Shown here piece after piece: positions 20,370 to 31,029 of a DNA stretch of 64,000 bases. The stretch spans positions 26,817,920-26,881,919 of the forward strand of contig NC_064544.1 in NCBI RefSeq assembly GCF_023856365.1, in the 5' to 3' direction. Origin of the DNA: Brienomyrus brachyistius (Eukaryota > Chordata > Actinopteri > Osteoglossiformes > Mormyridae). Within the stretch, counting starts at the first letter, position 1. Each line of letters starts with the position of its first letter. The position numbers and the translations under genes were made by a program. The notes beneath the pieces are model-generated. The model made no database searches. It had not been told where the DNA came from and was given only the letters and a program-made list of their open reading frames with translations.

Positions 20370-21417
20370 AAAATATACAGTTATTACAACAGTGTTCACA
20401 GGTCTGAATATCACATTTTAAGTAAAATCATCCTATTTTTATGTGATTCTTACTGTTGCCCAGCATCACATTGAATTTAGCCAATTATGGCAATTACATA
20501 AAGTAACAGAATTAACTAAGGACAGGATAGGGCTGTCGCAATATCAGATTTTCACTACATGATTATCGTAGGCAAAAGAATTCATGATGACAATATTGTT
20601 ATGGTATATATAGAAATTTTTCATTAATTATAATAATGCTACCAGTCAAATTAAATTTGTTTATCATCTTGTGTTTTGTCTTTTTTGGCCAAATATGAAT
20701 GTAGTGAAATGGAGAGTCTGTAACCAAAACTGTATAAAAACAAAGGAAAAGAGCAACTAAACTACATAGAGAGTGAAAAGACAATCAGGGCTAAAGCTGC
20801 CTTTTGCACTTCCTGCTGATCAGCACTTCCTGCAGGCTGGGCTGTCTAACATACCATCTTTTTTATGGAATCCTGTAGTGACTCCATTAATATAACGACA
20901 TCGGGTTCATTTTGCACACTGTGTGTAATTGATCTTCACCAGATATTCAGCCAGATATTCCAATGTTGGATTCTTTCTGTTCTCTGTCTGTCTAATAAAA
21001 GTTCTGCGTAGCACCTGCACTTTTCCCTCAGTGTGTGTTTATGCGTCTCGTTAGGTTCCCCAGTCAGGGTGGGGTGACCATATGTGTCCCTGACAACTGC
21101 CACTATTATGCTGCAGCAAAGTCTGATGCCAACAGGACAAACAACTAGACGAATGTATGTTATTTATTTTTTCCAATTTAATTTCCAGATCACAGTGATT
21201 TAGAGTGATATAAATACGGCTGCAAAAAACAAAAAATACGCCAAACTTCAAATTTCAGGTCAGAGTGAACTAAAGCACATCAAAATACCATGATGCCAGC
21301 TTACAGCAATTTAGAATATAAAGTAATATTTAACAAATTGGATATTTAGGTAACAATGCTGATCCAAACTGGAAATTGACTGGAGTGAACATATCGATAT
21401 TTCACTTTTGAATAGTA
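20370..21417. other. AT-rich stretch, possible hAT-type MITE piece
   Basis: Contains GATAGGGCTGTCGCAATATC near 20527, which resembles ends of short non-autonomous repeats. No exons are recognised. Confidence 0.3.
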
Positions 21418-22000
21418 GTTTACATGGTGACTCAGTAGGTAACACTGGCACCTCACACCCCCCGGCTTGGGCTCTGTGTAGTTTACATGGTGACTCAGTG
21501 GGTAACACTGGCATCTCACACCCCCCCGGCTTGGGCTCTGTGTAGTTTACATGGTGACTCAGTGGGTAACACTGGCACCTCACACCCCCCTGCATTGGGC
21601 TCTGTGTAGTTTGCATGGTGACTCAGTGGGTAACACTGGCACCTCACACCCCCCCGCATTGGGCTCTGTGCAGTTTGCATGGTGACTCAGTGGGTAACAC
21701 TGGCACCTCACACCCCCTGCTTGGGCTCTGTGTAGTTTACATGGTGACTCAGTGGGTAACACTGGCACCTCACACCCCCCTGCATTGGGCTCTGTGTAGT
21801 TTACATTCTCTCCCCATGTTTCCCCAGATACTCCTGTTTCCTCCCAGTCCCAAAACATGAACATAGACCAACAAGATAAATATCCCATTGTATGTGAATG
21901 TGTTTTGCTCTGTGATGGACTGGCATCCTGCCCAGGGTGTCCCCTGCCTTGTGCTTCCTGTGACAGGTGCCAGGTTCACCATGACGGATGGATGGATGGA
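21418..22000 (+). repeat. tRNA-derived SINE with a minisatellite-expanded head
   Basis: Six tandem units of 62-64 bases (21418-21798), each GTTTACATGGTGACTCAGTG...CTCTGTGTA, are followed by one SINE body: GTTTACATTCTCTCCCCATG, a CCCAGTCCCAAAACATG segment, GATGGACTGGCATCCTGCCC and a terminal ATGGATGGATGG. The unit contains the A-box-like GGTGACTCAGTGGGTAACACTG of the SINE head, so the array arose by tandem duplication of the tRNA-related part. Confidence 0.8.
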
Positions 22001-22009
22001 CGGATGAAT

Positions 22010-22641
22010 TTTTTGTACATTAATTTCATTTTTTCCGAAAAAATGACTTGCACATATACAACAAACGAAAATCTCTACTTACTTTTCTTTTTTGGCCAAC
22101 CCTATAATTAAAAAAGATTAACAGTGTTGGAACTCAAAATACTAAGACATCAATAGGAGCTTATTGTAGCTGCCAGATTGCATGTAATGAGCAATGATAA
22201 TGTGTAATGAGAACTAATGATTACTTGCGTATTCATAATTATTATATAATTATAATTACTGACAGTGGCAGTGTTCTGAATTACATAGATACATGGGCTG
22301 TATCACTTTGGATGTCTTTATATCATATCCCTTCCTTTGTCATTCTCACCATTATAGTCTCAGTGCCCCCTACTGGCCAGGAGGCCATTATACACCACTG
22401 GAAATAAAGGAAGAGCAAAAAAGCTCAAAACAATTAAACTAGCAGTGATATGAAATGTTACCTCCTAAGCCAAACCATATAGTGAATTCATAATGATGCT
22501 GATATGTAATATTCATCTAGGTTAAGTGCTGAGCATGTGGAGATGTAAACAAACTGGAAAGTCACCAAGATGCTGGAAAAGTCCCAGTACACATATTTAA
22601 CCTTTATGGTAAGTTATGCATCGTATCCTTGTTATACTTAC
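22010..22641. other. Intronic or 3' flank, no exon confirmed
   Basis: Sequence downstream (minus strand) of the last confirmed membrane exon. It contains a GCCCCCTACTGGCCAGGAGG repeat motif near 22365. I found no further phase-compatible exon here. Confidence 0.35.
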
Positions 22642-22737
22642 AGTATGCAGACACCTCTATAACAAAGCGGCTAAAGATGAAGACAGATCCAGAAATCAGG
22701 ACAATCAGTCGTAGATCCAGTGGCTGTTTTCCTGTGT
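22642..22737 (-). CDS. Membrane gene exon H (last confirmed)
   Basis: Acceptor ATGTCATTTCAG, donor TACT/GTAAGT, 96 nt. It encodes TGKQPLDLRLIVLISGSVFI then FSRFVIEVSAY. The strong donor shows that at least one more exon follows at lower coordinates. Confidence 0.88.
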
Positions 22738-22902
22738 CTGAAATGACATCATCACAAAAATCACTGAGAACTGAGGTCAGTGAATGAGCAGTAAGTGACA
22801 GATATTAAACCACAGGAATCTATATTTTTCCTAAAGGGTTTGTACCATTTAGTTGTTTGGTTAAGTTTACATAGTAAAACATCTCAAATGTTGTGTATGT
22901 AC

Positions 22903-22995
22903 CTGCTTTGAGTTTTAGTGCTACAGCCAGAGCAACAGAATTCAGGAGAGGGAGAGCAAACGTCCCTGAGAAATATACATATTTACGGGGTTTGG
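22903..22995 (-). CDS. Membrane gene exon G
   Basis: Acceptor CTCTACATTTCAG, donor GCAG/GTACAT, 93 nt. It encodes KPRKYVYFSGTFALPLLNSV then ALAVALKLKA. Confidence 0.88.
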
Positions 22996-23036
22996 CTGAA
23001 ATGTAGAGAGAAAAGCATTAGTCATACAGCTACATA

Positions 23037-24325
23037 CAGCACTGTGATGAAGTATTTGCCCTGATTTCCTCTATTTTTAACATCCATAACACTTAAATGT
23101 GTCTGATAACAAATACATTTAGTATAATACAATGAACATTCTACGTGCTCAACACAGTTTTTAAATGATTATTTGATTCACTGAAGGAAGGGAAAAAAAC
23201 TAAAAATAAAATTAAAAAAACAAACAAATATTCCCCAAGACCCATAGCACCCATGTGACAAAATAATTCTCCCCCCTTTGCCATCGTTTGAGAAATTATG
23301 CCCATTCTTCTCTACAGAATTGTTTCAGAATTCAGCCATATTGGAGGGTTTTTAAATATAAACTGCCCATTTAAGGTCCTGCCCCAATTTCTCAATGAGG
23401 TTCAAGTCAGTACTGTGACTAGGCCTCTCCAAAACTTTAATTTTGTTTCGTTTCAGTCATTCGTAGGTGGACTTGCTCTCGTGCTTAAAAGCACAGGCTG
23501 ATGATGGACATTCTCCTTCAGGACTTTCTGTCAAACAGCTGAATTCATGCTTCCCTCAATTACAGCAAGTCGCCCAGGCCGAGCAGCAGCAAAGCCTCCC
23601 CACAGCATCACTCTCCCTCCACCATGTCTGACTGTGGCCATGATGTTCTTTGTGTGGAAGCTGTGTTAGCTACACGCCAGATGTAGCAGGACCCATGTCT
23701 TCCAAATAGTTCCACTTTTGACTCATCATTCCACAGAACATCCTCCCAAAAGTGTCTTTTGGCAAATATTAGATGAGTCTTCATATTCCTCTTAGCTGTG
23801 GTTTCTCCTTGCATCTCTCCCATGGACACCATTATAGCCCAGTGTCTTTCTAATCATGGAATCAGACATTAACCAATCTGAGAGAGGCCTGCAGTTCTTT
23901 AGATCTTCGTTTGTGGTCTGCTGTAGCTTCCCTGATCAGGTTTCTTTGTGCTCTTGGAGTAATTCTGTTCAGCTGGCCACTCCTGGGCAGATCTGCCATA
24001 GTTCCAAATTTTCTCCATCTGGAGATGATGGCTGTCATGGTGATTCACTGCACTCCAAGGGTTTTAGAGAGTGTTTTGTTCCCCTTTCCTGACTGATGTA
24101 TTTCAGTGATTTTCTTTCTCATGTCTTCAGGAAGTTCTTCTGATTGAGGCATGGTCTGCTGCTGCTTCTTCAGACCCCTTATCCAGCTCCATATTGCTGC
24201 AATGGTTCTATTTAAGTGATGTGTAGGTTCATCAGGGCTGGCAGCAATCAAGCTTGGGTGTGTCTAGTTTCTCATTTAGATTTGGTTCTTAGCTTGATTG
24301 ATTAGCAATTATTTTGTCACAGCAC
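23037..24325 (-). mobile_element. Tc1/mariner element 1, decayed, in intron F-G
   Basis: About 1289 bases flanked by TA on both sides (23035-23036 and 24326-24327). The ends are imperfect inverted repeats (CAGCACTGTGATGAAGTATTTGC against GTGCTGTGACAAAATAATTGC). It lies entirely in the intron between membrane exons F and G. Confidence 0.8.
23608..24251 (-). pseudogene. Tc1-like transposase remnant 1
   Basis: Minus-strand pieces in different frames: an N-terminal helix-turn-helix part (SEELPEDMRKKITEIHQSGK near 24150) and a catalytic part (HFWEDVLWNDESKVELFG near 23750). Stops and frameshifts separate them, so no active enzyme is possible. Confidence 0.85.
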
Positions 24326-24484
24326 TAAAAATACAGTCAAACAGCCATTGGGTTTTTTGCATTAAATCATTTGCAATGCTCTGTTTACAAAATTAAAAAA
24401 AATAATCATAATATTTTATTTAAAAAGAGTATTCAATAAACAAAGTATTTAAACAACTTATTTTCATGTAAAACAAATACGTAC

Positions 24485-24574
24485 CAAGTAAATGTTCCCG
24501 CTTCCAGAATTGAAAGAGCAATGTTACAGTCAGAATGTAGACAAACACAAACTCGCAGATCTTTACAGGTCGTC
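24485..24574 (-). CDS. Membrane gene exon F
   Basis: Acceptor TCTGGCCACAG, donor CTTG/GTACGT, 90 nt. It encodes RPVKICEFVFVYILTVTLLF then QFWKREHLL. Confidence 0.88.
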
Positions 24575-24675
24575 CTGTGGCCAGAATTAGTTGCAGTTAA
24601 TTTCAGTTTCTAATACAACAAAGTTTATTAATGAAATAAACAGCTTCTTGTCTCTCTGAAATCAGTAAATACATA

Positions 24676-26240
24676 CAGTCAAAGTAAAAAGTGTGTGAAC
24701 CTTTTGGAATTATCTTGTTTTCTGTATGAATTGGTCATAAAAAGTGATCTGATCTTCGTCTAAGTCACAGGTACTGAAATGCATAATGAGCAATAACACA
24801 CAAAAATTATACTCTTTCATGTCCTTATTATTCAAATGCATTCAATGTTCACAGTGCTAGTGGAAAGAGTAAGTGAATCCTTAGGTTTAATAACTGGTTG
24901 ACCCTCCTTTGGCAGCAATGACTCAACCAGGCGTTTCCTGTAACTGCAGGTCAGACCTGCACATCATGTGGGGGGAATATTAGCCCATTCTGCCCTGCAG
25001 AACAGCCTTATCTCCTCCATATTCTTTGGTTGTCTTCAAGTCAGTCCACAGCATCTCAATAGGATTGAGATCTGGGCTCTGACTGGGCCACTCCAAAGGT
25101 GGATTTTGTTCTTCTGAAACCATTGTGCTCTGGATTTGCTGTGATGTTTGGGGTCATTGTCTTGTTGCATCACCCAGCCTCTTCTGAGCTTCAGTTGATG
25201 GACAGACAACCTCACACTATCCTGGAGAATTTGTTGATAAACTTAGGAATTCATTTTCCCCTCAGTGATGCCCAGCTGTCCAGGCCCTGACACAGCAAAG
25301 CAGGCCCAAATCATGATGTTCCCTCCATCATACATTACTGTAGAGTTTTGATGTTGATATGCAGGTGCCCTTTTTACACCAAATGAAGTTCTGCTTGTTC
25401 CTCCCAAATAGTTCAATTTTTGTTTCATCACTCCAGAAAACATTTTCCCAGGACATGTGTCCATGTGCTCTGTTGCAAACTTCAGGTATGCAGCAATGTT
25501 CTCTTTGACAGCAGTGGCTTCCTGCTTGGTGTCCTGCCATGGGCTCCTTTCTTGATCTATGTTCTGCTTAATGTTGAATCATGAACAGAGATGTTAGCCA
25601 GTTCTACTGACGTCCTCAAGTCACTCTAGGGTTCTTCATTACCTCGTTGATGACTTTGCGTTGTGCTCTTGGGGTCGTCTTGGTGGGGCACCCACTTCTA
25701 GGCAGAGTAGCCACAATACCAAATTTTCTCCATTTATAGTCAACTTGCCTATCAGTAGACTGATGAAAATCTAAAATACCTGAGATGACTTTGTAACCCT
25801 TTCCAGCCTTATGTAAAGTAATAGTTCGTAGCTCTTCAGAGAACATAAACCTCTTTTATGTGAGGCATGATTCCCATCTGGATATGCTTCTTGTCAAAAG
25901 CTCAAACTCAAACTTTTCAGTGTTTTTTTTATCAATCACAGTAATTCTAGTCCACACTTCTGAACTCGTTTCATTAAATGGACTCCAGGTTTGCTAAATT
26001 CTGACTGTAATGAGCTTTTTAAGAGGTTATTAGATTAGGGTTCACTTACTTTTTCCGATCTTCAGTTTCACAATTTGAATGACTTTTTCAATATGAACAA
26101 AAATTATCTGAAAATCTGTGCATGTTTAGTTATAAGAGACTGTTCATTATTGTGACATGAAGATACGACCATGTTTTATATGGGAATTAGACATAAATAC
26201 AGAAAATCCCAACGGGTTTGCAAACTTTTTACTTTGACTT
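24676..26240 (-). mobile_element. Tc1/mariner element 2, decayed, in intron E-F
   Basis: 1565 bases with inverted ends of about 34 bases (CAGTCAAAGTAAAAAGTGTG against AAGTCAAAGTAAAAAGTTTG) and TA at both flanks (24674-24675 and 26241-26242). It sits wholly between membrane exons E and F. Confidence 0.88.
25243..25846 (-). pseudogene. Tc1-like transposase remnant 2
   Basis: The N-terminal DNA-binding part (SEELRTITLHKAGKGYKVIS) and DDE part (SWENVFWSDETKIELFG, then MIWACFAVSGPGQL) are in different frames with stops between. The first catalytic aspartate context (SDETK) is still readable. Confidence 0.85.
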
Positions 26241-26550
26241 TATCTGAAGACACACAGAACAAGTTAATAACAAAACACTCCATCCTTGGAAGTGCCCTTT
26301 TTACATCTTACACAGAATATATTACTGTCTATTTCATATTGATTACATCAAAGTATATGCCTTTATTAGTAGGGTGTAATTCAATAATAACTTCAAACTA
26401 GAAATGGTTATATTGCATTATTGTTAACAGTAGCCCCAAAATATTTCAGGTTTATAAACATTTTACAAACACCATTTACCAAATAATTGACAAATGATTA
26501 GAGCTCTACTACAGTCAAATGGTTTCCTTACAGTTAAAGGTTTTCCTTAC

Positions 26551-26643
26551 CTTTGTCATTTTCTAAAATCACACTTAGATACAAGAAACTTAATATTAGG
26601 TGAAGCAGGAAGAAAATCCCCAGAAGGATTTTCTGAGCAAAAT
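26551..26643 (-). CDS. Membrane gene exon E
   Basis: Acceptor TTTATTGTTTTTCAG, donor AAAG/GTAAGG, 93 nt. It encodes FAQKILLGIFFLLHLILSFL then YLSVILENDK, a clear transmembrane helix. Confidence 0.9.
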
Positions 26644-26769
26644 CTGAAAAACAATAAAACACATAAAATAACATATTAAATAAACATAACATACAACAGG
26701 CCCCATTAAACATTATCCCTCTGTGTACTTCTGGCTGTTATATCTTTGAGGGGTGGGAACATACAGGGG

Positions 26770-27322
26770 GTGGACAAAATAATGGATACATCAGTATATT
26801 AACCTCAAGGGCCTATTAAGGAATTTGGCTTTTATTGCAATAATATGTTCAGATTGTCCTACAGTGTGGTCATCTAATCCTGCAGTGGGACACTGGACCG
26901 ATCTTCAGAAAAAAAAGCCTCCAGATCATTGCAAGATGAATAACGTGGAAATCGACTTCACACACTGTGCACCTGAACGTCCCATAAAACTCTAATGGTG
27001 ATTATATCTGGTGGCTGGGAGGCCAAGGAAGGCATCTAACATCATCCCGGTGCTCATGAAACCTCTCCTGAATGTGTTTAGCAGAGAGTATGGGGGCATT
27101 ATCATCTTGGAATGAGGGAACATCATGAGGGAACAGTGTCTGAGCCACAGGGAGCAGCTGCTCTTGTAAAAAGCCCTCATGTTCCTTGGCTGTTATAGGA
27201 CCATGCAGAGCATCATCACACCTAATGACTCCCACAAGATGGTTGCCCACACCAACAAACACTGTGGGCTGATGGTGTGCTTTGATTTTCTCTAGATGTA
27301 ACCCCATCCAGAGGCTCTGCAA
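26770..27322 (-). mobile_element. Tc1-like element fragment 3
   Basis: It starts with a terminal-looking GGGGGTGGACAAAATAATGG. The minus strand encodes a transposase C-terminal part with FQDDNAPILSAKHIQERF and CLPWPPSHQI, around the second catalytic aspartate of Tc1/IS630 transposases. It is truncated at both ends. Confidence 0.65.
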
Positions 27323-27336
27323 TACTTACCTATTGA

Positions 27337-27441
27337 GCACACTCTGCAATACTGCACTGCTGAACACACTCTGTAGTACTGCACTAGTGAGCACACTGCA
27401 ATACTGCTCTGCTGAGCACACTCGGCAATACTCCACTGCAA
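27337..27441 (+). repeat. Degenerate tandem repeat, about 30-bp period
   Basis: About four degenerate copies of GAGCACACTCTGCAATACTGCACTGCT-type sequence. Confidence 0.6.
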
Positions 27442-27589
27442 AGGACAGCGGTTCATTGATGCATTGGCCCCTTAAGTTATTGTGCGTCGTAATTGTCATA
27501 AGAATAACAACTCGACCAAATACCCCTGTTTATGCTAGCAGCTTACACCTCCCTCAGGAAAAGAGACCCCCCCCCCCCCCCCACACCAA

Positions 27590-29485
27590 GAACTGTTATA
27601 ACGTGGCCTGAAGCTGCATCCTCAGAGCTGCAAGATTGTTTTGAAAAAACAGACTGGAATATTTTTGAATCTCACGACATGGAGGAGTACAGTATGTCTG
27701 TACTCTCTTACATCCAGCACTGCACAGACACCATCACCAAGGTAAAACACATCAGGGTGTATGCCAACCAAAAACCCTGGATGATGAGAGAGGTCAGGAC
27801 ACTGCCTTCAAGTCTGGTGATATGGAACTGTACAGTGCAGCCAGAGTGGACATGAGAAGGGGCATCAGAAAGGCCAAGTGGGATTATTCGAGGAGCACCT
27901 CCACAGCAACAACTGGAGGCAGGTGTGGTGGGGGGACCAAAACATCACAAACTACAAACCCAGACCTAATGCTGTGGGTGGCGATGCTGCGTTGATGGAG
28001 GAGCTGAACTGCTTCTTCGGCCGCTTTTAACAAAAAACACCAGATCTGACTGCATCACATCCACCGGTGAACAGCAGCCGCATCTTCAGGGTGGGGGAGC
28101 ATGACATGAGGCACATGCTTCCCGGCATTAAACCCCAGTAAAGCGGCCGGACCTGACAGCATCACAGGTAGAGTGCTGAAGGACTGTGCAGACCAGCTCA
28201 AGGGGGTTTTCACTAAATATTCAACCTGTCTTTAACACAGGCCATTGTCCCACCTTGCCTGAAGGCCTCCAGCATTATCCCTGTTCCAAAATAGACCAAC
28301 AGCAGCCTAAACGACTTCCGGCCAGCAGCTCTCACTCCAATTGTTATGAAGTGTTTTTAGAAACTGGTCAGAAATCACATCATTGAAGGACTTCCACCCA
28401 CATTCGACCCCCATCAGTTTGCATAAAGGAAAAACAGATCGACGGAGGATGCAATAGCCTCAGCCCTCCACATACCCCTGACCCACCTGGAACAGAAGGA
28501 CAGTTATGCCAGGCTTCTTTTCGTCGACTTCAGCTCAGCATTTAACACGATCATCCCAAATAGACTGGTAACAAAATTAAACAACCTTGGCTTCTCATAC
28601 TCCACCTGCCCCTGGATTAAGGACTTCCTCAGCGACCCCCCCACAGAGAGTCAAAATGGGGCTTCAGCTCTCCACAGCACTCAGCCTCAACACCAGCTCC
28701 ACACAGGGATGTGCGCTCAGTCCCCTTTTGTACACTCTCTACACACACGTCTGTACCCCCACCCACCACAGTGGTCAGGCTCATCACAGGGGGAGATGAG
28801 TCTGAATACAGGAACGAGGAGGAAAAACTCTGCACAGCAGAGACTCCACTTCCCGAGGGTCCTGAAAAACAACACCCTAACCAAGGAGCTGCTGATCTCG
28901 TTTTACAGATGCTGTGGAAAGTCCGCTGACACACTGCATGCCAGTGTGGTTTGCCAGCTGCACGGCTCAAGAAAAGGCAGTGCTCCAGAGGGTCACCAAC
29001 ACAGCGCAGAAGATCATGGGCTGCACTCTCCTCTCCTTGGAGGAGCTGCATGGGTCCCACTGCCACTGTAAAACCTGCAGCATCCAGAAGGACACATCCC
29101 ACCCGGCACATCACCTGTTCCAGCTGTTACCCTCAGGAAGGCGAAACAGGTCAATAAAAGCCAAAACAAACAGACTGAAAAGCAGCACATATCCTAGGGC
29201 TGTTACAATTATAAATGAACACCGGAAGGGTATTTGCTCTGTCTCACAAACCTGGGCAATACCATACCGAGTTAAACCTGTGCAATATTTCTAAAAAACT
29301 TACAATGTGCAAAAAACTGCTCTGTTATATATAACTTTTTTTGTACATAAGAAAATTATTTGTAATTATTTTATTTATTTATTGCTTGTAATATTATATT
29401 ATTTTTGCACTGCAAGGGACTGCACACAATTTTCATTATACCTTTTCATGATGACAATAAAGTTTCTGATCCTGATTCTGAGAAA
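27590..29485 (+). pseudogene. LINE fragment 2 (L2/CR1-like)
   Basis: This plus-strand LINE runs from the region before RT to the 3' end. It reads WPEAASSELQDCFEKTDWN, YIQHCTDTITKVKHIRVYAN, then decayed RT segments (LLFVDFSSAFNTIIPN near 28520; a CALSPLLYTLYTH-type segment near 28710) and a C-terminal SCTAQEKAVLQRVTNTAQKI with LLPSGRRNRSIKAKTNRLKS. It ends with an AT-rich 3' UTR containing GACAATAAAGTTTCTGATCC. Many stops and frameshifts are present. A poly-C run (27567-27582) sits near its start. Confidence 0.85.
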
Positions 29486-29589
29486 TGTGACCGTGGAATA
29501 TTGATGGATATTCTAGCGAATTATAATGGAAAGTTTGGTCCTGCTTATACATTTTTTGTGATATGGAGGAACTGGGCTGGTCTGGTTTG

Positions 29590-29945
29590 CTGAGGAGCCT
29601 GAGTCAGACTGAACCATTAACATCACCTATTACAGCCACCTGGGGAAGGAGGAAGCACAAACCGTGTGAGAGGAGGCAGAAGAGAGGAAAGAGAGTCGGA
29701 ATGCATGCTAGGCTAACAGCTAACCCCAGCAGGCCAGTGATACCGTCAGCTCTACTTTACAACGTCCACTTTAGAAAATAACATAGATGAGCTTCGCTTA
29801 CAGTGACACACACAGTGGAAGATGAAGGACTGCTGTGTGTTTGTATCCACTGAAACCTGGGTCCATGATAACATCCCTGTTGCGGGAATCCAGCTATCAG
29901 GGCTGACGTCTTTCAGGGCCGATAGAGATGCCGCTAGCTTGTTGT
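29590..29945 (+). pseudogene. LINE endonuclease-region fragment
   Basis: A frame with RKHKPCERRQKRGKRVGMHA, then a broken continuation ending VAGIQLSGLTSFRADRDAA. This resembles the N-terminal part of the endonuclease ORF in the same LINE group. Confidence 0.55.
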
Positions 29946-30305
29946 TGGATCCAGTAAAAATTAGTTAGTGGGTAGTGAATGTCCAGTCCCACTGTTAATT
30001 AAAAATGTCCATGGCACTGACCTGTCAGTCAAAAACTTATTAGCCAATGGGGACGCGTCCCTGAAAAAACGAGAAGTTTGTGTCAGACTTGTAAACAAAA
30101 CGTCAGGGAGCGCGAGCGAGGAAGCTGGCAGCATAAACAAAGGAAAACATTATCAAAAGACCAATCATGTGTTTGCATGTTATGAATTTGACTTTTGAGA
30201 TGACAATTCTTTTGCTTCAGATATTGTTTTTCTTCTCGAAGCCTTGTTTTTGCTTGATGTCAAAAAAGTTTTGCTTGATAATATTGGCATAAATCTGATT
30301 CCATA

Positions 30306-30325
30306 TGTGTGTGTGTGTGTGTGTG
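30306..30325 (+). repeat. (TG)n microsatellite
   Basis: Ten TG units after CATA. Confidence 0.85.
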
Positions 30326-30394
30326 TTTCAGGTGCATAAGGAGTGACTACCAATTTTTGTTTTGCTAGCATGTATTATTTGCTGTTTAGTCAGT

Positions 30395-30700
30395 TAGGGA
30401 GTTAGAACGTAAGAACATAAGACCATAAGAAATTTACAAACGAGAGGAGGCCATTCGGCCCAACAAGCTCGTTTAGGGAGAACTTAACTAATAGCTCAGA
30501 GTTGTTAAAATCTTATCTAGCTCTGATTTAAAGGAACCCAGGGTTTTAGCTTGTGCTACACTAGCAGGAAGACTATTCCATACTCTAACTACACGCTGTG
30601 TAAAGAAATGCTTCCTGAAATTCGTTTTAAAATGTTCTCCTGCTAATTTTCACCTATGGCCATGAGTTCTAGTATTTAAACTAATATTGAAGTAGCCATT
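30395..30700 (+). repeat. Dispersed repeat with GAGAGGAGGCCATTCGGCCC core
   Basis: Contains AGAACATAAGACCATAAG-type sequence and GGAGGCCATTCGGCCCAACA. To my knowledge this block is dispersed widely in fish genomes, probably as a LINE-derived tail. Exact family unknown. Confidence 0.55.
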
Positions 30701-31029
30701 TGGCTAAACAGCATTAGCTGTAGAGTTTGTCGTTTGGTTTCTCTTATCTTGACACTTAGGTAAGTTTAGCTGTCGGTCTCGTTCAGCAGCTGTGCTTTGT
30801 TATTATAGCTGTGGTCACTCATGAGATCTTTTGAACTGGGTTTATTTATTCTTTCTCTGTCTTGTGCCAATAAAATATACAAAAAAAAACAGGACAATAC
30901 CCCTTTGTCTACTTCTGTTCCCTTGTTCGTCACACCCTGTCTTTCCTTCACTCTACTTCCCCTTTCACTTTCATTCTGTTATGTCCAAACCCTAGACTGG
31001 GGCCCGTAACACCAAGGATGACTGCAGAG

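Noticed and set aside
21418..21798. Repeats that might look like a CRISPR array
   Set aside because: Units are contiguous with no unique spacers, the sequence is a SINE head, and the genome is eukaryotic.
22440..22500. Possible short exon between GATATCAG-like and GTAACA sites on the minus strand
   Set aside because: In the phase required after exon H it hits a stop within three codons, and the sites are weak.
28629..29114. 161-codon minus-strand ORF
   Set aside because: Antisense to LINE fragment 2, where the plus strand shows recognisable LINE motifs.
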